A stretch of 64,000 nt of DNA from Novosphingobium sp. 9U (lineage in GTDB: Bacteria > Pseudomonadota > Alphaproteobacteria > Sphingomonadales > Sphingomonadaceae). The translations under genes and the position numbers were made by a program. The first letter of the stretch is position 1, and every line of letters begins with the position of its first letter. The notes beneath the pieces are model-generated. The model was not told the origin of the DNA. It made no database searches and worked only from the letters and a program-made list of their open reading frames with translations. The DNA lies in contig NZ_LR732469.1 of assembly GCF_902506425.1 (NCBI RefSeq), forward strand, positions 1,677,001-1,741,000. The letters run 5' to 3'. Shown piece after piece: positions 53,917 to 64,000 of the stretch.

Positions 53917-55686
53917 ATGATGAAATACGGTGTAAAGTCGAAGTCGATGATGATGTTGCTGCCTTTGCTGGCGGCCTGCTCGGGCTCTGACGGCGACACG
54001 CTCGCGGCCTCGACGCCGCAGCTCGACACCGCCGTCGCGTCGCAGGGCGTCACCCAGCCGGCTGCCGCGGTCAAGCCGCTGAGCGACTTCGACGTGTGGG
54101 CAAAGCGCTTGATGGCTGACCGGATGAGCCCGATTGTCGCAGCCGCTGGCGACTTCTCGATCGGCTGGATCGGAGCGGACAGCCGCGCCGCCAACGTCGT
54201 CGTGCGCGCACCACGCGTGGCGGACAAGGCAACGGTTCAGATTGCCGTGCCGGCCGCCGGAGCCGACGCGACGCCGTTGTTTCAGGCCGCGCTGACGCAG
54301 CTGAAGAAGCAAGGCGGTGGTACGCTGAAGGTGGCGCCAGGCGAATACGTGTTCCGCTCGCTCAGCGGCGGCTCGCACTTTCCGATTATCAAGATGGCGG
54401 ATGTCGACATTCAGGCCGACAATGCGCATTTCGTGTTCCAGAACGATGCCGATGGCATCTTCATCCAGGATAGCCAGCGCATCCGCATCCACGGCGCCAA
54501 GATACGCGATTCGCGCGTGCTGTCGGGTAGCGGCCACATCAAGCTGATCAACGGAGAGAAGCGCCTGGTGCTCGACCAGCCGCTGCCGGGAGGCCTGAGC
54601 GTAGTCGGCGTCGGCCCGGTGAACGAGGGCATTCACAACTTCTTCCAGAACCGCTTGCGCGCGGTATTCTTCCCTGGCGGCAAGCAGGCGACCACGACCG
54701 ACAACGTCACGTTTTCGGCCACGGACTTCGCGCCTTTCCCCGATGGGCAAGCCGTCGTCGTCAAGTACACGTACTATGGCAACCGCGCCGTCTACGTGCG
54801 GGACAGCTATACCGGCACCAGCGAAGACATCGTGCTTGATGGTGTCCGCATCGGCTCGATCGGGGGCATCGGCGTGCTGATCAAGTCGCGCGGCCGCGGC
54901 TTCGCGATCCAGAACTCCTCGTTCTCGGCGGATGCAGGCCGCCCGTTCGGCACCAACTTCGACGGCATCCACGTCATCGCTGCGGCTGGGGACATCCTGA
55001 TCCGCGGCAATTCGATCCTGCACACCGGTGACGACCCGATCAACTTGCGATCGATCATCCACAAGGTGACCGCGCTCGACAAGAACAGCGTCACCATCAA
55101 CAACGACGCACGCTTGGTCCGCCTGGGCGACGAACTGGCGTTCTTCAACAAGGATGGCGATTATCTGGGCCGTCGGGTCGTCACCAGCGCACCGGCGATC
55201 GGCAATAGCGACACGGTGACCTTCGGGCTGGCGGCCGGCGAGCCCAACACCGAGGCCGCCTACGTCCGCGACATCAACATGACACCGCGCCGCTTCGCCG
55301 TGGTCAACAACACCATCGCCGAGACCGTCGGCCGCGGCATGCTGATCCAGGTGGCGAACGGGCTGATCCAGGGTAACACCTTGCGCAACCTGCCCCGCAC
55401 CGCCATCCGGCTGCTGACGAGCTACGATCCGTGGCTGGAGGGCGCCGGCGCAATCAACGTGCGCATTACCAACAACACCATCGAAGGCGGGCGCGCCGAA
55501 CTGGGGTTCAACTACGTGACGGGCATCATCACTTCGCTGGGTGAAGTGGTCTCGGCCAAGATCCCGACCAACTTCCACAATGGTCCGCTGAAGATCGACG
55601 GCAACAAGTTCGTCGCGCCGAACACGGCCTGCCTGGCGCTCTACAATGCCAAGGACGTGGTGGAGCAGAACAACACCTGCGGCTGA
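53917..55686 (+). CDS. Right-handed beta-helix lipoprotein
   Basis: A 589-aa predicted lipoprotein: MMMLLPLLAACSGSDG has a lipobox with Cys ~21. A pectate-lyase-like parallel beta-helix follows: an N-terminal cap (AGADATPLFQAALTQLKKQGGGTLKVAPGEYVF), then short strand repeats such as VDIQADNAHFVFQNDADGIFIQDSQRIRIHGAKI and later IHVIAAAGDILIRGNSILHTGDDPINLRS. The THE fold is shared by polysaccharide lyases and hydrolases; no substrate or catalytic set is clear. A strong terminator follows. Confidence 0.85.
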   Translation: MMKYGVKSKSMMMLLPLLAACSGSDGDTLAASTPQLDTAVASQGVTQPAAAVKPLSDFDVWAKRLMADRMSPIVAAAGDFSIGWIGADSRAANVVVRAPRVADKATVQIAVPAAGADATPLFQAALTQLKKQGGGTLKVAPGEYVFRSLSGGSHFPIIKMADVDIQADNAHFVFQNDADGIFIQDSQRIRIHGAKIRDSRVLSGSGHIKLINGEKRLVLDQPLPGGLSVVGVGPVNEGIHNFFQNRLRAVFFPGGKQATTTDNVTFSATDFAPFPDGQAVVVKYTYYGNRAVYVRDSYTGTSEDIVLDGVRIGSIGGIGVLIKSRGRGFAIQNSSFSADAGRPFGTNFDGIHVIAAAGDILIRGNSILHTGDDPINLRSIIHKVTALDKNSVTINNDARLVRLGDELAFFNKDGDYLGRRVVTSAPAIGNSDTVTFGLAAGEPNTEAAYVRDINMTPRRFAVVNNTIAETVGRGMLIQVANGLIQGNTLRNLPRTAIRLLTSYDPWLEGAGAINVRITNNTIEGGRAELGFNYVTGIITSLGEVVSAKIPTNFHNGPLKIDGNKFVAPNTACLALYNAKDVVEQNNTCG

Positions 55687-55695
55687 TGCCCGCTG

Positions 55696-55728
55696 CGCCG
55701 GCCGCTCTCGCGAGTGGCCGGCGTTTTT
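55696..55728 (+). terminator. Rho-independent terminator of the beta-helix gene
   Basis: CGCCGGCC (55696-55703) pairs with GGCCGGCG (55716-55723), with further pairing inward, and is followed by TTTTT (55724-55728). It lies 10 nt past the stop codon. Confidence 0.88.
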
Positions 55729-55853
55729 GCTCGTTAGAATGCTGCGCCTTTTTGCGGCAGCACACCCGAAGGCAGGGCAGAATCAAAAAATACGATGTCG
55801 ATGATCGACGCGTCGAACTTCACAGCGATGATAAACTTGCTTAACATTAAAGC

Positions 55854-56450
55854 ATGTCTCCGCGTGTCATGATCGAAAACAGCCCGCTCGCGGCTGTCGT
55901 CAGCAACCCCCGCCTCCCCGACAACCCCATTATCGAATGCAACGAGCCGTTCCTGGAGCTCACGGGCTACGGCCGCGGCGAAGTGATCGGGCGCAACTGC
56001 CGCTTTCTCGCAGGGCCGGAGACCGAGCCCTGGCTGAGCGACAAGATGCGCGAATCGATCCAAGCGCAAAAGCCGGTGCTGGTAGAGATTCTGAACTACC
56101 GCAAGAACGGCACGTCGTTCCGCAACGCGGTCATGGTCGTGCCGCTGTTCGATGAGGATGGCGAGTTGCAGTACTACCTCGGCTCGCAAGTCGAGGTGCC
56201 CAAGGGTGACGGCTACCTCAACGGCAGTGGCGAGGGGCTGTCCTCGTCCAAGGGCAAGGTCGAGACGCTGACGGGGCGCCAGCGCGAAATCCTGATCCAG
56301 ATGGCCGATGGCAAGCTCAACAAACAAATCGCTTTCGACCTGGGCCTGAGCGAGCGAACCGTAAAGATGCACCGGGCCGCCCTGTTCCGAGCGTTGGGAG
56401 TGAAGACCAGCGCTGATGCGATCCGGATTGCAGTCGAAGCAGGCCACTAA
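55854..56450 (+). CDS. EL222-like LOV-HTH blue-light transcription factor
   Basis: A 198-aa protein with an N-terminal LOV domain (residues ~8-115) and a C-terminal LuxR-type HTH (~132-195). The LOV core has GRNCRFLAG with the flavin-adduct C49, VLVEILNYRKNGTSFRNAVMV (FMN contacts) and QYYLGSQVEV. The HTH reads LTGRQREILIQMADGKLNKQIAFDLGLSERTVKMHRAALFRALGVKTSADAIRIAVEAGH. This order and the end match EL222 of Erythrobacter litoralis, in which blue light forms a Cys-FMN adduct, releases the HTH and drives DNA binding. Start ATG 55854 has no clear ribosome site; ATG 55869 is an alternative. Confidence 0.92.
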   Translation: MSPRVMIENSPLAAVVSNPRLPDNPIIECNEPFLELTGYGRGEVIGRNCRFLAGPETEPWLSDKMRESIQAQKPVLVEILNYRKNGTSFRNAVMVVPLFDEDGELQYYLGSQVEVPKGDGYLNGSGEGLSSSKGKVETLTGRQREILIQMADGKLNKQIAFDLGLSERTVKMHRAALFRALGVKTSADAIRIAVEAGH

Positions 56451-56494
56451 GACCAGTCCAAGAGCAAGCCGTTGCGCGCCACGGTGACGGCGTT

Positions 56495-56703
56495 ATGCTC
56501 GGCGATCTCCTGCTCCGCAGCGGCCGGACGCAGGCAAGGACGGCCGAGACCGACAAGCGCGAGATCGTCGAGGCGGAAGATGCCTGGCGCACAGCGCGCA
56601 TCGATGGCGATGCGGCTTTTCTTAGCGCTTCTACGCCAAGGAGGGCCGCATCCAAAACATGAAGGGCCAGACGGTGCCGCGCGCCGACGACATCAAGCTT
56701 TAG
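56495..56703 (+). pseudogene. Truncated, frameshifted DUF4440/SnoaL-like remnant
   Basis: The first frame from ATG 56495 encodes a Lys/Glu-rich segment with DKREIVEAEDAWRTARIDGD, resembling the start of a DUF4440/NTF2-like protein. Near 56630 the frame shifts by one and continues as RFYAKEGRIQNMKGQTVPRADDIKL before a TAG at 56701. The remaining half of the domain is missing. Base use is like the surroundings. It looks like decay of a small gene. Confidence is limited by its short length. Confidence 0.5.
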
Positions 56704-56882
56704 TCCGGCCAGCGCCGATCTAGCCATTGTCGAGCCGGCTAGCGTCGGCCTCGGCGAGACCCGAAACCGGTTCACCACCACGCAAGCTTGCGTGATGGTG
56801 CTGCCAGCCGAGCCGCGAGAGGCCGAACCGGATCCCGGTCAAGCCCGGCTCGGAGGGGTGCTCAGGCTTACTTCAAACAGCC
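56704..56882. other. Intergenic region after the remnant
   Basis: About 180 bp between the remnant and the secA stop. A dyad (CACCACGCAAG...CTTGCGTGATGGTG) is at 56776-56804, and GGATCCCGGTCAAGCCCGG resembles half of the repeat at 9112-9226. No gene is seen. Confidence 0.35.
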
Positions 56883-59621
<2,739 letters not shown>

Positions 59622-59719
59622 GGCGGGATTCCTGTAATTTCAAGAGTGCAGGCGCACGAACGCGCAAAAGGCGCCCACGTTATCGCGGCGCCGGATCGGT
59701 CTATGGCAAGCGGCTGCGC

Positions 59720-59998
59720 TTACTCGCGCGCGCGGTCTATCCCGACGCGCACGCCCACGAACCCGAGCGCAGGCGCATGCCCCGCACCCTCGTCATCGGC
59801 GACCATGCGAGCGTGGCGACGTCCGGGTTCGGGCAGACGTGCCAGTTCGACGGGAGCGGCAGGCGCCCTTGCGGCAACCGGCGCGACGATCGCCACCGCG
59901 GCGGTTTGCGGCGCACAGCCGCGCGCCTGCGCCGGCGCAAGCTGCGCGGCAAGCCCTGTCAGCAGGGCCAGCAAGGTCAGGAGCAGGCGGTTCGCCAT
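59720..59998 (-). CDS. Small secreted Ala/Pro-rich protein
   Basis: A 92-aa protein of unknown function. It has a signal peptide (MANRLLLTLLALLTGLAAQLAPAQA). The mature part is Ala/Val/Pro-rich with one Cys and ends in Arg-rich VGVRVGIDRARE. It sits 98 nt before secA on the same strand. It may be real but low complexity limits confidence. Confidence 0.55.
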   Translation of the reverse strand: MANRLLLTLLALLTGLAAQLAPAQARGCAPQTAAVAIVAPVAARAPAAPVELARLPEPGRRHARMVADDEGAGHAPALGFVGVRVGIDRARE

Positions 59999-60061
59999 TG
60001 CCGCGGGAGATAGGCGCGGCGCGCCCGGCTGTCCACCGCGTGCGACGAAAACGGTGGAGAC

Positions 60062-60280
60062 TTACTTGACCTGCGCGTCGGCGGCATCCGTCGCAACCGC
60101 CTGGCTCGGCACGGTTCCACTTTGCATCGGCACCGTCCAGATCGCCACGTTGAGCGCCATGATGACGGCCAGGATCAGCATGAGCCAGCCCTGCTTGCGG
60201 CTGCCGCGGCGAAACATGAACCAGGCGCCGATGACGAGCGCGATGCTGCCTAAGACCAGGAGCGAGAGTGCGATGTCCAT
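60062..60280 (-). CDS. Small two-helix membrane protein
   Basis: A 72-aa protein with two predicted helices (LSLLVLGSIALVIGAWFMF and GWLMLILAVIMALNVAIWTV) joined by a basic loop RRGSRKQ, and a polar tail. Start: ATG 60280; an in-frame extension to 60376 has no ribosome site. No family recognised. Confidence 0.6.
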   Translation of the reverse strand: MDIALSLLVLGSIALVIGAWFMFRRGSRKQGWLMLILAVIMALNVAIWTVPMQSGTVPSQAVATDAADAQVK

Positions 60281-60653
60281 GCCACCCGTTAGCCGCAGCG
60301 GCGCGCCGATGCGAGAGGCTGCATGGATTCGAGCGAGTGCGCTTCGCACGGTGCGGAGATGCCCGATACCACCCACGCGCCGCTATGTCGTTCGAGCAGG
60401 CGCTGGTGTAAGATGACAACGTGCGGCTCGCTGAGTTCGCCGGCGTGTGGATCGGTAGGTTGCTCGGGTGGCTCGCGCGTAAACCGGCAGGTTGGCTCGC
60501 GGGCTTCGACAAGCTCAGCCTTTGCGATGTTGGGGTAAGCGGCTGCCGAGGACGCACGAGGCCAGGGGCAAAAGGCTCGTCGCTTTGACGGTTTACACTC
60601 GCCTAGGCTGAGCTTGTCTAAACCCTCCCCGACCTTGATCCCAGAACGACAAA
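60281..60653. other. Intergenic region with inverted repeat arms
   Basis: About 370 bp without a convincing gene. GACAAGCTCAGCC (60508-60520) and GGCTGAGCTTGTC (60606-60618) are perfect inverted 13-bp arms; the same type of word recurs in sphingomonad genomes as dispersed repeats (recollection). The rest has no clear coding pattern. Confidence 0.5.
60504..60619. repeat. Inverted-arm repeat downstream of pckA
   Basis: A ~116-bp element framed by the 13-bp inverted arms described for the surrounding region, starting CTTCGACAAGCTCAGCC. It lies in the pckA downstream gap, before the pckA terminator. Confidence 0.5.
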
Positions 60654-60679
60654 CGCCGCAGCGCTTTCACGCTGCGGCG
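60654..60679 (-). terminator. Rho-independent terminator of pckA
   Basis: CGCCGCAGCG (60654-60663) pairs perfectly with CGCTGCGGCG (60670-60679) across a 6-nt loop. On the minus strand it is followed by TTTGTCGTT. It lies 41 nt past the pckA stop. Confidence 0.75.
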
Positions 60680-60719
60680 TCGTCACCTCCCCGTCGGGAG
60701 GATCAGCAAACTCGAGAGA

Positions 60720-62333
<1,614 letters not shown>

Positions 62334-62558
62334 GATGTTGGCGCTTGGGGAAAAACGCCAGAGCGGCGATGTTCAGAGAATCTTCAGGCCGCGATAATCG
62401 GCCCGCCCCATCCCGTCAAATCGCCGTGAACTGCGAGCATTGTAGCACGTCCGGTTTCATACCGCATCAGTTTCCGCACGTTGTCAGTACCTCGCGGAGC
62501 GTCTACCGGTCGTGGCTGTCCCACCCCGAGGATCCGTGCACGCCACTTGCAGGCTACC

Positions 62559-63359
62559 ATGAACGCCCAGCCTTCACACGAGAACGACATCCAGAACGGA
62601 GCAGCGCCAGCCTCTGCGACGGGTGCTGCGGCCGGTGCTGCGACGGCTCGCCAACAGACTGTGGCGCTGGTGGACGATGACCGCAACATCCTGACGGCGG
62701 TGTCGATCGGCCTCCAGGCGGAAGGCTTCGCCACCCGCGTCTATGCCGACGGCGAGACGGCGTTGAAGGCGTTGCTGGACAACCCGCCCGACCTGGCGAT
62801 CTTCGATATCAAGATGCCGCGCATGGATGGCTTGCAACTGCTGCAGTCGTTGCGCGCGCAGTCCGGCCTTCCCGTCATTTTCCTCACGTCCAAGGACGAG
62901 GAGCCGGATGAGGCGCTGGGTCTGGCGCTCGGCGCGGACGATTACATCACCAAGCCGTTCAGCCAGCGCCTGCTGGTCGCCCGCATTCGCGCGATCCTGC
63001 GTCGTAGCGATCTGGTCCGCAATCCGCCGAGCGACACGCCTGGCGATGAGCATGCCGGCACCATCGAGCGCGGCCGCCTGCGGCTCGATCCCGCTCGCCA
63101 CCAGGTCACCTGGAGCGACCGCGCCGTGTCGTTGACGGTAACCGAGTTCCTGATCCTGGAGGCACTGGCGATGCGCCCCGGCGTCGTGAAGAGCCGCAAC
63201 CAGCTGATGGACGCAGCCTACAACGATGACGTGTTCGTCGACGATCGCACTATCGACAGCCACATCAAGCGGCTGCGCCGCAAGTTCCGCGCCGTCGATC
63301 CGGAGTTCGCCGCCATCGAGACGCTCTACGGCGCCGGCTACTCGTTTGCCGATGGCTGA
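62559..63359 (+). CDS. chvI: Two-component response regulator ChvI
   Basis: A 266-aa OmpR-family regulator. After a low-complexity N-terminus (~32 aa), the receiver has [11 protein letters not shown] (acidic pocket), [13 protein letters not shown] (phospho-Asp in IFDIKMP) and [28 protein letters not shown] (Lys). The C-terminal winged HTH has [52 protein letters not shown]. Length and context fit ChvI, which responds to acid and envelope stress. Start: ATG 62559. It overlaps chvG by 8 nt. Confidence 0.94.
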   Translation: MNAQPSHENDIQNGAAPASATGAAAGAATARQQTVALVDDDRNILTAVSIGLQAEGFATRVYADGETALKALLDNPPDLAIFDIKMPRMDGLQLLQSLRAQSGLPVIFLTSKDEEPDEALGLALGADDYITKPFSQRLLVARIRAILRRSDLVRNPPSDTPGDEHAGTIERGRLRLDPARHQVTWSDRAVSLTVTEFLILEALAMRPGVVKSRNQLMDAAYNDDVFVDDRTIDSHIKRLRRKFRAVDPEFAAIETLYGAGYSFADG

Positions 63360-64000
63360 AACCCGCCGCGGTCAAGCCGGGCCGGCACCGCGCTGGCCCT
63401 GGCGTATTTCGCTGACCGCCCGCATTCTGGCGGTGAACGTGATCGCCTTTGCCCTGCTCGCCGGCAGCCTGTTCTACATCGACAGCTACCGCCGCGAGCT
63501 GTTCGCCGAACGCTTCCGCCTGGCCCGGATTGAGGCGGAGGTCACCGCCGCAGCCCTATCCGGCCGCTCCCGCGCGGAGCAGCGCAAGCTCCTAGCGCGG
63601 ATCGGCACCATGCAGCACCTGCGGCTGCGGCTCTACGATAGCGAAGGCGAGCTGGTGGCCGACAGCTTCGCGCTCGCCCCGCCCTCGTTCGCCTTCGTCG
63701 ATCCCGCGAAGGACCCGCCGCTGCAAAAGGCCGCGCGCATGCTCGACCGCGGCATGGACTTCGTGCTCGGCGCGCCGCCTATCCCGGCCTATCGCGATCG
63801 CGAGGATACCGATGCCGCGGGTTGGCCCGAAATCGGCCAGGCGCTGTCCAGCAGCAGCACCGTCTCCAACCGCCGGGCCGCGCCGGATCGCACGCCCGTG
63901 ATCACCGCCGCCACTCCCGTCGGCGCCAGGGGCGAGGCACTGCTGGTCACCCGCAATGCACGCGATATTACCGAATACGTGCGCGAGGCCCGACAGACGC
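63352..64000 (+). CDS. chvG: Sensor histidine kinase ChvG, N-terminal part (cut by window edge)
   Basis: The first ~216 residues of the ChvG-type kinase. A membrane helix ([21 protein letters not shown], ~25-45) is followed by a periplasmic sensor domain beginning [26 protein letters not shown], as in ChvG/ExoS. The HAMP and kinase domains lie outside the window. Start: ATG 63352 within the end of chvI. Confidence 0.9.
   Translation, partial: MAETRRGQAGPAPRWPWRISLTARILAVNVIAFALLAGSLFYIDSYRRELFAERFRLARIEAEVTAAALSGRSRAEQRKLLARIGTMQHLRLRLYDSEGELVADSFALAPPSFAFVDPAKDPPLQKAARMLDRGMDFVLGAPPIPAYRDREDTDAAGWPEIGQALSSSSTVSNRRAAPDRTPVITAATPVGARGEALLVTRNARDITEYVREARQT

Overview
The window is GC-rich chromosomal DNA from an alphaproteobacterium, most likely a sphingomonad (Novosphingobium/Erythrobacter-like; this is inference). 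Reasons: large TonB-dependent receptors, a SciP (DUF1153) gene, an adjacent pckA-chvI-chvG block, alphaproteobacterial LexA boxes of the GAAC-N7-GAAC type, an EL222-like LOV-HTH photoreceptor, and dispersed palindromic intergenic repeats. Both ends are cut: an MFS transporter on the left and the ChvG histidine kinase on the right.

Region by region. 1-9.2 kb: an MFS transporter, three small secreted low-complexity proteins and a catabolic cluster (SDR, CoA-transferase, LysR regulator, Rieske oxygenase, FMN-dependent NMO-like oxidoreductase, enoyl-CoA hydratase). 9.2-19.8 kb: core genes, namely sdhC-sdhD-sdhA without sdhB, prmA, a DUF2459 protein, a PilZ-like protein, sciP, a Mn2+ exporter of the GDT1 family behind a yybP-ykoY riboswitch, ligA and recN with a LexA box. 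20-36.9 kb: accessory uptake and catabolism, with two TonB receptors, a YezD/DUF2292 protein, an Rrf2 regulator, tandem TauD-type dioxygenases, a TetR regulator, a GT87-like membrane protein, an alpha/beta hydrolase, an FMN alpha-hydroxyacid dehydrogenase, an NtaA/DszA-type flavin monooxygenase, a membrane-tethered LuxR pair and an RraA-like aldolase; bamD lies among them. 37-45.6 kb: a coenzyme F420 locus. fbiC (cofGH fusion), cofD and cofE run left; an F420:NADP reductase (fno), cofC, an SDR, an F420-type LLM oxidoreductase and an MFS transporter run right. 45.6-64 kb: thiE, tsf-rpsB, two small membrane proteins (one behind a LexA box), pssA-psd, tRNA-Tyr, rlmB-type methyltransferase, a beta-helix lipoprotein, the LOV-HTH factor, secA, pckA and chvI-chvG.

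How it fits together. The F420 locus carries recognisable genes for deazaflavin synthesis (FbiC), phospholactyl-type transfer (CofC, CofD), glutamylation (CofE) and reduction (Fno), plus a candidate consumer (the LLM protein). No FbiB-type reductase domain is present, which leaves the side-chain precursor open. The catabolic genes share short inverted repeats upstream (TGAAC-N4-GTTCA type), suggesting common repression by a local TetR-like regulator. The Rrf2 regulator and the YezD/TonB-receptor unit carry the same 18-bp element, consistent with a small, perhaps sulfur-linked, regulon.

The observations most worth following are: the complete F420 pathway in a sphingomonad-like genome; the Mn2+ riboswitch with a visible Shine-Dalgarno-sequestering hairpin; an SOS-box-controlled small membrane protein; the EL222-like photoreceptor; and the shared operators of the catabolic genes.
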